Shown here piece after piece: positions 1 through 11,029 of a stretch of 64,000 bases of DNA; position 1 is the first letter of the stretch, and each line of letters opens with the position of its first letter. Made by a program: the position numbers and the translations under genes. Under the pieces are notes generated by a model. That model saw only the letters and a program-made list of their open reading frames with translations. It was not told the origin of the DNA and ran no database searches. The DNA comes from Hysterangium stoloniferum. Its lineage: Eukaryota; Basidiomycota; Agaricomycetes; Hysterangiales; Hysterangiaceae. Where the stretch lies: the NCBI GenBank assembly GCA_015178975.1, contig WHVD01000089.1, positions 62,001 to 126,000 on the forward strand, given 5' to 3'.

Positions 1-1331
1 ATTCCTCCCCCACCCTCTCCCAAAGCTCTTCCATCCCCTGGGGTGTATTCTCATATCCTGCCAACTTCCTCTTCAGGTGATTCCATAAGTTTTCAATGGT
101 ATTAAGGTCAGGAGACTGTGCTGGTCAGGAGAGAACTCTGAAACCATTGTCTTGGAACCAAGTCTGGGCCTTCTTGCAGGTGTGCTTGGGAGGTTATCCT
201 ACTGGAAGATGACATTATTTGCAGATTTACCCCAGAATCTGGATGTAGAGATCCCCATCCATTCTTCCATCAATCTTGCATGCATGCCCAACCCCCCCTC
301 ACAGCATGCACCCCCATACCATCAAAGATCCATCACCAAACTTCAAGGTTCCCTATCACTCAAACCCTCCCCTGCCTTTTTCCACATTCACTTCCTACCA
401 TCTGATCCCAGCTTATTGATTTCCACTTTCTTTCAGTCCTCCACAGTCTAATGCTGATGTGCCACAGCAAAGTCTACCCGCCTTCCTATGCTTCTTGTTG
501 AAAAGAGGTCTTCCCCCCCACCACAGCCTTTATCCTAACCATCTTGAGACTATTGCACACAGTTTGGATAGAGGTAGACTGGTTTGTGACATTCCTAAGG
601 GCTTTGGCCACATCAACAGCAGTGTCAACCTTCCCAGAACTAATGAGACACTGTGTATAGTGAATTTTGGTAGGTGAAAGCTTGGAGGGATGACCACTAA
701 TAGACTTACTGTAGAGAGATAAGAATGATGCTTAGAGTGAAGCCTGGAGACTGCCAATGCCATGACCAGTAGAAGCTCCAATGTGGCTAGCTGTATGGCC
801 AGCATCAAGCAGTGAGAGGATATGATTCTGGCTGGCAAGTGTGAAGAGTGGTGGAAGTTCTGACCATTCTATATATGAAGAAATGAGTAGAAGAGGAGGA
901 ATTGACCTATTTGGTGTGATATGAGAGAAAGTGAGAAAGAGAGCACTAGATGATGCAGGAGTCAATGAGTGCGATGGATCAAGTGGAGGCCTTGACTGTT
1001 ATAGTTCGAGGCCAGAAGTGTTCAGTAGTTCAGATAATGCTACCTATATGGTAGCTGACACGTTACCCTGATCATCACTCATAGTAGACCTAGTGTATGT
1101 CTTTACAAGTGGTGGTACTTGGGTAAAAGTGTGTCTTAGTTTCATTTGGTGCTGAGTGCACCCACAAGTATACACAAAGCTTTGAACTAATGTGGTGCAA
1201 TATTCGAAGAATATAAAGAATAGAAAAATATGAATAAAATGTGTAAAATATAAATAAAATAAAAGGAGTGTTTTACCATAATGAAACTGTGGTAAAAGCA
1301 TACTCCTCACAGCAAGAGAGAAAATGCACAT
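1..1331 (-). pseudogene. Decayed Tc1/mariner transposase (relic C), cut by window edge and by a solo LTR
   Basis: Read on the minus strand, a start codon at 1329-1331 leads into a helix-turn-helix region (QNHILSLLDAGHTASHIGAS) closely related to the N terminus of the transposase at 11058. The frame is interrupted by a solo LTR (840-1311) and then continues with frameshifts toward base 1. Near 90-130 the third acidic residue region is still readable as a variant of NPIEHLW. The 3' end of the gene lies left of the window. Frameshifts and stops mean it cannot make an active transposase. It belongs to the same family as element B rather than element A. Confidence 0.75.
840..1311 (-). mobile_element. 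Solo LTR, LTR1 family
   Basis: Read on the plus strand it starts TGTGAAGAGTGG and ends CTCCTCACA. It is flanked by the 5-bp target duplication GCAAG (835-839 and 1312-1316). It lies inside the helix-turn-helix coding part of Tc1 relic C, whose frame resumes on both sides. CpG sites of younger copies are often TpG or CpA here, so it is an older copy. Confidence 0.9.
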
Positions 1332-1621
1332 TTTGGGAATTGGGACATTGCTAGTTACTAAAGGCCATGTATTTATACTCCAGCACAAATTTGGTCATGT
1401 GACATCACATGATTTTGTTGATAGGACTCAGTTGGAGGTTTTATGACTGGAATTCCCACTGGACTCCGGGCACTAACTTATATGCACCCACACCCTATAT
1501 GCACCAATTGTCAGTTTACCAGAATTCCTGCCAGACTCTGTACATCAGACTTGTCCATGCTCGACTTTCATTACTTCATGCATTAGTCACCGGAATACCC
1601 GCCAGACTCTGTCCCTGTCTA

Positions 1622-3218
1622 CAGTGACCCAAAAAAGCATCCGGATGTTTGGTGAAATTGGAAAGATGGGTTTGCAGCTCCAGAAATAAAATAGATAAAA
1701 TTCTGAATAAATCAGAGGTAAGAGGTATACATCTGACCTACATGATGACATAAGCATGACATCATTGCTTTCCTTATCAGGGAAGTAGGAAATGAACAAT
1801 GGACATGGTGCATCCAGACATTTTTTTTGGTCTGTCAACTGATACATAAAACTCAACTAAGGTTCATATAACTGTGGGAATTTCTGGTTAGGTTCAACAA
1901 TGTCATGTGACCACATGTTTAAATAACACATTTACATGAACCTTTGCCTCAATTCACCCCCCCCCACCACATGATGAAGAAGCACTCTACTGAAACAAGG
2001 CTCTCTGTCATTTCTCTTCTCTAGGAGGGTCACTCCTGCAGAACAATTGCTTCTAAACTTCATATTGGGCACTCTACAGTATCAGAAATTCGCTCCCAAC
2101 TCCCTGGTCCACTTCCAACACCTTCCAGAGGTTGTCCTCCCAAACTCTCCCCCAGGGATCATCACCACCTGGCTCGTTCTATCACCTCTGGACAGGTTGA
2201 TAATGCCTCCCAAGCCAAGTCCCACCTCTCCCTCAATGTCTGCACACAGACAATTAGAAATGCATTGAAGAAAGAGAATTTGAAGGCTGTGGTGAAGGCC
2301 AAAAGACCTCTTCTTGCCTGTCAACACATCAAGGCTCGATATGAGTTTGCTATCAAGTACCAGCATTGGACTGAGGAGGACTGGTTTAGGGTTATCTTCT
2401 CAGATGAGACCAAAATCAATTGTTTGGGCTCTGATGGGAGGTTGTGGGTATGGAAAAGACCAGGTTCTGCACTCACTCAGCAGCATATCAATGGAACTAT
2501 CAAATTTGAAGAGGGGAGTCTAATGATTTGGGGATGTATGACAGCACATGGTGTGGGGTACATGTGCAAGATAGATGGGAGGATGGATGGGGAGATGTAC
2601 AAGGACATATTGGAGGACTATATCTTCAAAACAGTGGAGTATTATGGGATGGACAGGGAAAGGTTTGTCTTCCAGCAGGACAATGACCCTAAACACACTT
2701 GCAAGTTGGCCAAGGATTGGTTCAAGGACCATCAGGTGGAGGTTTTGGACTGGCCTGCACAGTCTCCAGACCTGAATCCAATAGAACACTTATGGTGGGA
2801 GTTGAAGAGAAGGCTTGGAACATACCCTGAGGCACCCAAGAGCATATTGGAGCTCTGGGAGAGAGTGGAGGTGGAATGGGAGGGTATTCCAAGGGAGAAA
2901 TGCCTTGAATTGATCAAGAGCATGCCTAGAAGGGTTGCTGCAGTACTAAAGGCCAAGGGGGGGTACACTAAATACTGAAACTGGTAAAAACTAGTAATTA
3001 ATTACAAGAGCAAAAAAAGTGTCCGGATGCATCATGTCCATTATTAATTTCCTACTTTCCTGATAAGGAAAGCTATGGTGTCATGCTTATGTCATCATGT
3101 AGGTCAGATGTATACCTCTTATCTCTGATTTATTCAGAATTGTATCTATTTTATTTCTGGAGCTGTAAACCCATCTTTCCAATTTCACCAAACATGCGGA
3201 CACTTTTTTGGGTCACTG
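1622..3218 (+). mobile_element. Tc1/mariner element A, nearly intact
   Basis: A 1597-bp DNA transposon with a TA target duplication (1620-1621 and 3219-3220), starting CAGTGACCCAAAAAAG and ending in the reverse complement. The terminal inverted repeats are long, about 210 bp (1622-1835 and 3005-3218). Each arm begins and ends with inverted versions of one motif (poly-A run next to CCGGATG), resembling the double-site arms of some Tc1 elements. It holds one transposase frame at 1971-2978. It inserted into an older LTR2. Confidence 0.93.
1971..2978 (+). pseudogene. Tc1-family DDE transposase of element A, one nonsense mutation
   Basis: The frame starts at 1971 (or 1974) and runs to the stop at 2976-2978, broken only by a TAG at 2022-2024. 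The foldback copies at 20125-21705 have CAG (Gln) there, so a C-to-T change killed the gene. The N-terminal part is a paired helix-turn-helix DNA-binding domain. The catalytic part shows the first Asp in FSDETKIN, the second in QQDNDPKHT and the Glu in NPIEHLWWELKRR, 34 residues after the second Asp (DD34E, as in Tc1). Transposases of this type cut and paste at TA sites. An internal start at 2265 could make only a protein lacking most of the DNA-binding domain. Confidence 0.9.
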
Positions 3219-3683
3219 TATGTCTGACTCTGTCCCACGCATCAGTCACCAGACCCCACTCGTAAAACCCGTCATCCCTCTAACTGAGCCCCGTTCCTGT
3301 TATAGTCAAATGATCTGTCATGATTTGGACTCTGCTCCTGCTCCATTCCCATTATGGTTTTATAACCTGTCACGATTCAAACTCTGCTCCATTCTGTCCT
3401 ATTCCTAACACCAAGTTTGGTGTTTACTTATCTCATTTTATGTTTGTTAGTTTTGTTTTCATTATTACTGGATTTGGTATGTTATTCATTCCACAGTCTA
3501 TATAGTCTGGCAGATGTTGTACATACAATCCAGTCAGAAAATCAGCTTAGATTCTCCCCAGTAATCTTAGTACATTTTCCACTCTAAATTCCTCTTTGAA
3601 TTACACAGCTCTTACTAGTTGGAGCCCATGGGCTCCAATGCATCTATCACTTGACCTCCGACTTATCTATCTCGACTCCCCGA

Positions 3684-3775
3684 CCTCTCAACCCACAACC
3701 TCTCAACCCACAACCTCTCAACCCACAACCTCTCAACCCACAACCTCTCAACCCACAACCTCTCAACCCACAACC
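3684..3775. repeat. 15-bp minisatellite
   Basis: About six perfect tandem copies of CCTCTCAACCCACAA. The intact LTR2 has an imperfect GTGGGTCGTAAGTCG-type repeat at the matching position (about 11395-11455), so this array is an expanded part of LTR2. Confidence 0.9.
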
Positions 3776-4036
3776 TGTGAAGAGTGGTGGAAGTTCTAAC
3801 CATTCTATATACGAAGAATATCGACTGTTTAGGCACGACACATAGATGTATTGACTGTCTAAGTCTAATACACACTGAACGAGTATTGACTACTTAGTTC
3901 AATACGTTTGAGTGAAGTAGCTATAGAGAGCTAGAATGAATAAAGGGAATTGACTGTTAAGTGTGATTCCAAATGACTGCTCGAGTGTAGAAAAGAGTAA
4001 TGAGAGTCAAATAATAGAGTAGTGCAGATGTGGTCC
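3776..4036 (-). mobile_element. Truncated LTR1-related LTR
   Basis: Starts TGTGAAGAGTGGTGG and keeps the CTATATACGAAGAA block typical of LTR1, then diverges. It is interrupted at 4032-4036 by the solo LTR that follows, and no clear other end was found after 4679. Confidence 0.6.
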
Positions 4037-4674
4037 TGTGAAGAGTGGTGGATTCTGACCGCTCTATATACGAAGAATAGTGTTTATTCAACTACTATTA
4101 GAGAGTATTGACCGTCAGTACAATACTATAGACTACTAGACTGTTAGTACTAGTATAAGAACGCGCTGCACGCCTCAAGAGCAACTGTATAGTTGCTCGT
4201 GACGGCTTAGAACAGTAAGATAACGAGTTGACCTTTTACGGTACAACTAGTAGCTAGAAATAAGAAAGATACTCAGCTAAAGACTGAATGTCTAGGATAG
4301 AGTATTAGTAGCATGAGTCGACTACGGTGTCGACGAGCGCAAAGTCTTGAAAGCGGAACTCGACCTTAGCGGTTCGAGTTCAAAAGGCTACTAGTAGACT
4401 AGAGAATACTACCTTTATGGTAGCTGAGATACTATCCTTGACACCTCTCGTTATTCGACGTCTGAGTCGTTACGAAGTGGTGTCTGCTGGGTAAAAAGTT
4501 GTCTCCGTTTAGCGCTGAGAGCGCCCATAGATATACACAAGACTTCGAACTAAGAAATACGGGTATGCTCGAAGATCTAGAGAGTTAGGGAAAAAGAGTA
4601 AGAACTAAATAATATAATACTATAATATATGTATTATTCCACAGTCCAATCATGATATATGCATACCCTTCACA
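4037..4674 (-). mobile_element. Solo LTR of a diverged LTR1 subfamily
   Basis: A 638-bp LTR read as TGTGAAGAG...CCTTCACA on the plus strand, with the 5-bp target duplication GGTCC (4032-4036 and 4675-4679). It shares end sequences and layout with LTR1 but most of the middle differs. Hairpins at the same places are kept with different bases: GAACTCGA pairs with TCGAGTTC (4356-4381) and CTACC with GGTAG (4409-4423). Confidence 0.85.
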
Positions 4675-5025
4675 GGTCCGCACAGATTGAGATATACAGT
4701 AAGCAAAAAAAGGGTTGCAATGTTCAGTAAATTTCAACTCGAATGCTTATAAATCCAGAAATAAATTAGCTAAAATTAGGAAGAAATTTAAGTTAGAAAG
4801 CCCTGTTTCTGAACTTTAACGTAATAACCAAGTTTGTTCAAAAATATTCACTCATTGTTGAGAAATTAAATATTTTGTACAGGAGTATCATTGCAACCCT
4901 TTTTTTGCTTTCATTCTGTAGATGAAAGGGCAGGTTGTACTGGTGTTTCTGATCCATTGTTAGGTTGTATTTGATTGTGTGATCATGTGACATGTTCAAA
5001 ACATTCAACACATGACAAACAGACC

Positions 5026-5536
5026 TGTGAAGAGTGGTAAAAGTTCAGACCGTTCTATATACGAAGAAATGAGTAGAAAAGGAGGATATTGACCTATTCG
5101 GTGCAATATAAGAGAAAATGAGAGAAAGAGCACAAGATGACGAAGGAGTCAACGAGTGCGATGGTTCGAGTGGAGGCCTCGACTGTTATAGTTCGAGGCC
5201 AGAAGTGTTTAGTAGTTCAGATATTGCTACTTATGCAGTAGCTGACACGTTACCCTGATCACCGCTCGTAGTAGACCTAGTTTGTGTCTTACGAGTGGTG
5301 GTTCTTGGGTTACGTGTCAGCTACTGCATAAGTAGCAATATCTGAACTACTAAACACTTCTGGCCTCGAACTATAACAGTCGAGGCCTCCACTCGAACCA
5401 TCGCACTCGTTGACTCCTTCGTCATCTTGTGCTCTTTCTCTCATTTTCTCTTATATTGCACCGAATAGGTCAATATCCTCCTTTTCTACTCATTTCTTCG
5501 TATATAGAACGGTCTGAACTTCTACCACTCTTCACA
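5026..5536. repeat. Palindromic 5' LTR: 225-bp inverted arms with 61-bp loop
   Basis: Bases 5026-5250 are the reverse complement of 5312-5536 at near identity. The 61-bp loop (5251-5311) continues only the left arm's LTR sequence. In a normal LTR, U3 would stand here. Instead the R/U5-type part occurs twice, head to head, so the outer boundary is an inverted U5 end. The switch point falls in a short shared GGGT(T)A next to a small hairpin (AGCTACT/AAGTAGC). Confidence 0.93.
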
Positions 5537-5537
5537 G

Positions 5538-5551
5538 TGGTGATCCAGGCC
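5538..5551 (+). promoter_or_regulatory. Candidate primer-binding site of LTR1 element copy 1
   Basis: TGGTGATCCAGGCC begins one base inside the 5' LTR end. Most LTR retroelement primer sites begin TGG because they pair with a tRNA ending CCA. The tRNA was not identified. Copy 2 has the same site with one difference. Confidence 0.55.
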
Positions 5552-5622
5552 GGACCGTACTTTCCCTACGAAGAAAATCTCTTTTTATATTCAATACGAA
5601 ATTCTAACTACACAGCTGCAAA

Positions 5623-7224
5623 GTGTCAACATTTGCAACTTCGCAAAACGCTGTCTGGAACTTCTCGCACGCTGAGCGTTGCGAATCTGGTCAAATGGAA
5701 GGTAACTCGAACTTCGAGCAGTCGAGTCCCTTGGAAAGGCAAAATGCTCGCATCTTCATAAAGGATACACTGGTCTTCCCGCCGAGACACGTTATGCTCG
5801 AGCATCATGGCCAATTACTTTATTCGGAGCCTGTCAATGTGAAGTGGAGCTCCTATTATGCTTCTCGAGTTTCAAGGGATAAGGTCATTGCTGCCATGAA
5901 GGATTACAGGACTAGATACCCATCCATGCCTGCAACAGTAGCAGTTTGGCTAGGTCGGTATCATGGCATCATATCAGCACACGATTTATTCACTCAGCCT
6001 GGAACTCTCGACGAGGTAACAAAGTTGATCCCGAAGTGGTCAAACGAAGTGATGTTCTTCCGAGAAAAGGGAATAGCGGGTATCAAGATGGAACTGTTCA
6101 TTCTGCTCTCCGATTTGCTTTGTGTACATGATGATCTGCTACAGATTATGCATGTATTGCTCGGAGGGAACCACATCATGCCAAGGGTCGATACGGATTT
6201 CAGATACATTCAAATGTTGAAGGAATCCATATACGGTAAACCCTCGAATGTGTGTTTCGCCTACTTCACTCTCAGGTCAAGATTAATGCGCAACCTGGAG
6301 AGATGTAACAAGATGATGGCGGAATTGCTCAATGGATTTGATGAGCCAGAACGAACATCTTCATCCTCCAGCTCTGGTCCCTTTCACGAAGAATGTCCTG
6401 GAATCTATGCCAGATCAACTGCCAAAAACGGACAGTCGTCTTTCTCGAATGCGTCTGCAGAAAAGATCGCAGCCAAAGTCATCTCCAGTTCCCCATCATC
6501 CTCAGGTCGAGATTCGCAGTGTTCTGACGAATCTTGCCATCCATCACCTATCCATCCTATCCCATTTACTCCGCCGAGTGGACCCTCCAATAAGTTGTCC
6601 AATAGCTCGAACGATCGGGACTCTGGTAAAGGGTTGGAAACTGGGGGGCAGAAATCAGACGATGGTTCTGACAATAGAAAAGGCTCGGAACAGGACTCAT
6701 CAATGTTGTCTTCCTCGAATGTGTCTATGGAAAAGATCACAGTCAAAGTCGTCTCCAGTTCCCCATCATTCTCAGGTCGAGATTCGCAGTGTCCTGACGA
6801 ATCTCGCCATCCATCATCTATCCATCCTATTCCATTTACTTCCCCGAGTGGACCTTCCAACAAGTTGTCTAATAACTCGAACGATTGGAATTGCGATAGA
6901 GGCCTGGGAACTGGGGAGCAGAAATCAGACAATGGTTCTGATAATAGAAAAGGCTCGGAACAGGACTCACCAATGGTAAAGCTATCCCATCTCACAGAGC
7001 TCGACAAAAGTCTTCCCATGGAGACACCACTGGGAATTCATCAACATAAATCCCTAATCCCAGCATGGAGGTTGCTGACAAAGTTTCTGCAAATGGAAGA
7101 TGACCATGGACACACCGCACTGGATACCCCTCGACAGACCAAGCCGAGGACAGATACATTTCCATTCGACCCAGGACACTCCCTCAAAATTTATGTCGTA
7201 TGGAGGACAATCGTGATGTTGTGA
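5623..7224 (+). CDS. Gag-like protein of LTR1 element copy 1
   Basis: A 533-residue single-exon ORF starting 86 bp after the LTR, the usual place of gag. I recognise no family. Residues ~1-245 are a compact, probably helical domain. The rest is Ser/Asp/Gly-rich and probably disordered, with no zinc knuckle seen. An 88-residue unit (starting SSFSNASAEKI, ending GSEQDS) occurs twice in tandem, at about nt 6432-6695 and 6699-6968. Copy 2 at 16906-18372 has it once. The ORF stops at a TGA at 7222-7224 where copy 2 reads on for about 59 residues, so this copy is truncated. A captured host gene is an alternative to gag. Confidence 0.6.
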   Translation: MSTFATSQNAVWNFSHAERCESGQMEGNSNFEQSSPLERQNARIFIKDTLVFPPRHVMLEHHGQLLYSEPVNVKWSSYYASRVSRDKVIAAMKDYRTRYPSMPATVAVWLGRYHGIISAHDLFTQPGTLDEVTKLIPKWSNEVMFFREKGIAGIKMELFILLSDLLCVHDDLLQIMHVLLGGNHIMPRVDTDFRYIQMLKESIYGKPSNVCFAYFTLRSRLMRNLERCNKMMAELLNGFDEPERTSSSSSSGPFHEECPGIYARSTAKNGQSSFSNASAEKIAAKVISSSPSSSGRDSQCSDESCHPSPIHPIPFTPPSGPSNKLSNSSNDRDSGKGLETGGQKSDDGSDNRKGSEQDSSMLSSSNVSMEKITVKVVSSSPSFSGRDSQCPDESRHPSSIHPIPFTSPSGPSNKLSNNSNDWNCDRGLGTGEQKSDNGSDNRKGSEQDSPMVKLSHLTELDKSLPMETPLGIHQHKSLIPAWRLLTKFLQMEDDHGHTALDTPRQTKPRTDTFPFDPGHSLKIYVVWRTIVML

Positions 7225-7559
7225 GATTGTTCTGGAACAACAATGTCGCAACAGGGGGGCAGTATAGGAGGAATAGGAAAAGGCACATACAGGATCATCA
7301 CCTATTGCCAGCAAGAGCATGCAAACGACTTCTTCACCAGTCTCGCCAATGGAACAGTCGAGAGTGGGGTGCAGTACGTTAGCACATGGATGTGGGTGTG
7401 GCAGTGTGCAAAAGACTATGTCACCAGTCTTGCCAGTGAAACGGTCGAGAGCTAGGTGCAGTGTGTAAGCACATAGCCGCACAGGTGTACAAGCACGAAA
7501 ACACATCATGCAGAGGCATTTGATGTTGCTTAAAGAACGGCCGGTGGATGCTGTGACTG

Positions 7560-8400
7560 TAGAAGACGCGAGTGCACAACTGCACTGCACAGGAGCACAA
7601 GTGCGCCGCACAGAAATGCAAGTGCGCCACACAGAAATGCAAGTGCGCCGCACAGAAACGCAAGTGTGCTGTGCGGGTGTGCAAGCACGCCGCACGAGTG
7701 TGTGCACGCGACACGTGGAGGTGGTGCATGCGCACGACGAGTGGACGTGGTGCGTGCGCGCGGTGTGTGGAGGCGCGTGGAGGTGGTGCGTGCGCACGAG
7801 ACGTGGACGTTGTGCATGCGCGCGGCGTGTGGAGGCACGTGGACGTGGCGCGGGGACGTGGCGCGTGCGCGCGGTGTGTGGAGGTGCATAGAGGTGGTGC
7901 GTGCGCGCGACGTGTGGACGTGCGTGTGCGTGACGCGTGGATGTGCGTGTGTGCAACATGTGGAGATGCGCGCGTGCGCCGCATGGATGTGGTGCGCGTG
8001 CGCGGCGCATGGATGTGGGGGCACTGCACGGGTGTGCAAGTGCGCTACGTGGGTGCGCAAGCACGCTGCGTGAGCGTGCCAGCACATCATGTGGGTGCAT
8101 GAGGGTACGCCGTATGGGTGCACGACTGCACAAGTGTGCACACGTGGCACGTGGACGTGGTGCGTGGACATGGTGCGTGCGCACGGCGCATGGACATGGG
8201 TGTGCTGTGCGTGGGTGCATAGGGACGGCGAGTGGGCGCAGTTTGAGAGTATGCAACCGCGCTGCATGGGTGCGGTTCGAGGGCGTGCTGCGCAAGTGCC
8301 CAAAGTATGGGTGCATAAGTGCAGTCCCAGTGGCGCGGTTTGAGGGTGCACTATGCGGGTGTATCGCGTATGCTAGGGTTTGAAGGGCGACTGGGCCAAT
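7560..8400. repeat. GC-rich alternating purine-pyrimidine tract in element copy 1
   Basis: About 0.8 kb dominated by GTGCGCGC, GTGGAGGTG and similar units, degenerate tandem repeats rich in TG/CG steps. Long open frames appear on both strands only because stop codons are rare in such composition. I do not regard them as genes. The matching tract in copy 2 is at about 16100-16760. Confidence 0.85.
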
Positions 8401-9120
8401 GGAAACAGAGGGTGCTGCAGAGCAAGGCAACATAAGGGCGCAGATTTGAGTCACTGGGGAGATACCCTCCAAGTGACGAGCGATTGGGGCTGTGGGCCTA
8501 CTTTCAAAGGACCATCCCATGGTGCTGTGAAGAGTCAGTGCTAGAAAATCTTACCCAGTCCCTCCAACAACAAGGAGATGGTGTGAGGTCGACAGTGGAA
8601 CACGAGACAGACTAAAGGACTGACTTCCAAAACTTGTGGACACATGTGGACACAGGGCCGTGTCACCTCATAACGAAGCCTTCACGTCATCTACTCTTAG
8701 CTTTCCCCTCTGCTAAAGCTTCGTACTGAAATAGTCGAAGCTTTGCTTTTCTGACCTTTGCAACTTATGGCTTGGTGTGCACTGTTCAACTAGGTCCTTC
8801 CTCCCTCAGGGTTAAAAGCTTTGCACTGAATAGTCGAAGCTTTGTCTTTCTGACCTTCGCAACTTACGGGTTCGGTGCACACTTCAACAAGTGTGGCTAA
8901 CGGTTCAGTTCAGCTTGGGTTCAGCATGCGACATTTTTCAACAAGGTATCCAGACATTCAGCAGATCTTCGATTTCACCTCCACCTGGTGCTCTTAGCAT
9001 CTTCGATGCCTACAAAATACGCTCGTTGCTTGCAGTCAAATTCGCAATTCACGTCAATGTGCTTGTCACTCCCAGTCGAATTCACAAGCATCCTTCCCAC
9101 ACATGTCGACACACACAGAC

Positions 9121-9642
9121 TGTGAAGAGTGGCGGAAGTTCTGACCGTTCTATATACGAAGAAATGAGTAGAAAGGAAGGATATTGACCTATTCGGTGCA
9201 ATATAAGAGAAAGTGAGAGAAAGGAAGGATATTGACCTATTCGGTGCAATATAAGAGAAAGTGAGAGAAAGAGCACGAGATGACGAAGGAGTCAACGAGT
9301 GCGATGGTTCGAGTGGAGGCCTCGACTATTACAGTTCGAGGCCAGAAGTGTTTAGCAGTTCAGATATTGCTACTTATGTAGTAGCTGACACGTTACCCTG
9401 ATCACCGCTCGTAGTAGACCTAGTTTGTGTCTTACGAGTGGTGGTTCTTGGGTTAAAGTGTGTCTGAGTTCTAATTGGTGCTGAGTGCACCCACAAGTAT
9501 ACACAATGCTTCGAACTAATGAAATATGCAAGATTCGAAGAATATGAAAGATAGAAAAATAAGAATAAAATATGTAAAATATAAATGAAATAAAAGGAGT
9601 GTTTTACCACAATGATACTGTGGTAAAAGCATACTCCTCACA
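9121..9642 (-). mobile_element. Solo LTR1 inside element copy 1
   Basis: TGTGAAGAG...CTCCTCACA with the target duplication CAGAC (9116-9120 and 9643-9647). The uninterrupted site is seen in element copy 2 near 15213. It is longer than other copies (522 bp) because a ~48-bp block (AAGGAAGGATATTGACC and what follows) is duplicated in tandem. Confidence 0.93.
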
Positions 9643-10540
9643 CAGACTCTTTCCTCTCCACCCCTCCATTTTACCTTTGTCGGTGGTCGACTAGCTACAA
9701 AGGTTCAATAGCTCGCAGGGCAATACCTAGGTCAGATACATCTGGACAGAACTATTCGGCCCAACCTCAGTGCTGTATTTGAGTCCATCATCACAATTGT
9801 ACTGAACTCAGTCAATTTCGTGATTTTTTCTTTTTCCTCCGGACTCACCTGCCTACTTGAAGCATTACTGGACACTTTATAGACCTGCCATGGGCTAGAC
9901 CTTTCGGGAACACAGACTGCAACCTAACTGTGCACAATAATGGTTAATTTGCGAGATCGTGGTGGAATCACAATATCGCAAAGTGGGGGGCGGTATAGGG
10001 GGTATAGGGTATACATCCTGGCATGCTGCTAGGTCCCATAGACTAGCAGCATGGAAAGATCCTAATCCCAAGTCTTACACTATCTCGCCACAGCAAAGCA
10101 TCATAAACCTCCTCCAGTACTCATTTAAGGAGGAGGAGATCCCGATGGACTCTAATGATAGCTTACCCTCCTAACCCCAAGATGCACTGCCCAACGAGTT
10201 ACATGACAGTCTGTCCGCCTACAGGACATCTACTATGAGGAATGCCTCGTGTCCTGGAAGGAGACAATGTGGCAGTGTCTAGAAGGCTATCAAGTAGTCC
10301 ATTTGCTGTTCGAGGACTGAAGGAGTGCTCGACTAGGGACTGAAGGAAAAGAATGGATCTATTTTTTTCCCCTTCCCTTCCCTCCCTTTTTCCACATCGA
10401 CATCTTCCCTTACTGCTCCTAAACCCACCAATCTCTTTTCAAATACTGGGGTCTTGGCACCTTGCGTTTTGGGGGGCTTCACACAAGACACCTGGGGGGC
10501 ATCCCCGAAGCTTTCCCGAACTTCGTATAGCACATCCCTT

Positions 10541-10555
10541 CGAACTGGGGGGCAC
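10541..10555 (+). promoter_or_regulatory. Polypurine tract before 3' LTR, copy 1
   Basis: AACTGGGGGGCAC directly precedes the TGTGAGGAG start of the 3' LTR. The same tract in reverse complement follows the LTR of copy 2 at 14303. This is where plus-strand synthesis is primed in LTR elements. Confidence 0.7.
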
Positions 10556-11029
10556 TGTGAGGAGTATGCTTTTACCACAGTTTCATTGTGGTAAAATACT
10601 CCTTTTATTTTAATTATATTTTACATATTCTATTCATATTTTTCTATCTTTCATATTCTTCGAATATTGCATATTTCATTAGTTCGAAGCATTGTGTATA
10701 CTTGTGGGTGCACTCAGCACCAATTAGAACTCAGACACACTTTAACCCAAGAACCACCACTCGTAAGACACAAACTAGGTCTACTACAAGCGGTGATCAG
10801 GGTAATGTGTCAGCTACTGCATAAGTAGCAATATCTGAACTACTAAACACTTCTGGCCTCGAACTATAACAGTCGAGGCCTCCACTCGAACCATCGCACT
10901 CGTTGACTCCTTCGTCATCTTGTGCTCTTTCTCTCATTTTCTCTTATATTGCACCGAATAGGTCAATATCCTCCTTTTCTACTCATTTCTTCGTATATAG
11001 AACGGTCTGAACTTCTACCACTCTTCACA
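10556..11029 (+). mobile_element. 3' LTR of element copy 1
   Basis: A full 474-bp LTR, TGTGAGGAGTATGC to CCACTCTTCACA. Near its start is a 10-bp perfect hairpin (TTTTACCACA/TGTGGTAAAA). Its R/U5 part matches the 5' palindrome arms of this element. Confidence 0.93.

Larger units (their letters stand above)
1439..3775 (-). mobile_element. Decayed LTR2 copy, split by Tc1 element A
   Basis: The parts 1439-1619 and 3221-3775 align, in reverse complement, with the intact LTR at 11244-12081. Removing element A and one TA rebuilds the uninterrupted LTR2 sequence around GTCTATGTC. Many CpG dinucleotides of the intact copy are TpG or CpA here. The outer end is replaced by a 15-bp tandem repeat and then by another LTR fragment at 3776. 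Confidence 0.75.
5026..11029 (+). mobile_element. Long LTR1 retroelement, copy 1 (no pol)
   Basis: Flanked by the 5-bp target duplication AGACC (5021-5025 and 11030-11034) within Tc1 element B. Order: palindromic 5' LTR region (5026-5536), primer-binding-like site, a gag-like ORF (5623-7224), a GC-rich alternating tract (about 7560-8400), a non-coding stretch with a later solo LTR (9121-9642), a purine-rich tract, and a full 3' LTR (10556-11029). No reverse transcriptase, RNase H, protease or integrase motifs are visible, so it is probably non-autonomous. The 5' arms and 3' LTR share copy-specific variants such as the AAAAGGAGG block, which ties the two ends together. Confidence 0.87.

Noticed and set aside
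3684..3775. Repeat array as a possible CRISPR
   Set aside because: Units are head to tail without spacers, so it is a minisatellite.
7421..8520. Long open frames on both strands rich in His, Thr, Ala, Cys and Arg
   Set aside because: They lie wholly in the GC-rich alternating repeat of the retroelement. Frames are open on both strands at once and no motif is seen, so they are composition artefacts.
9374..9610. 78-residue frame repeated in many LTR copies (ends TRKTQTRSTTSGDQGNVSAT)
   Set aside because: It lies inside LTR1 and appears in each copy because the DNA is repeated. It starts in U3, and no sign of selection is visible.
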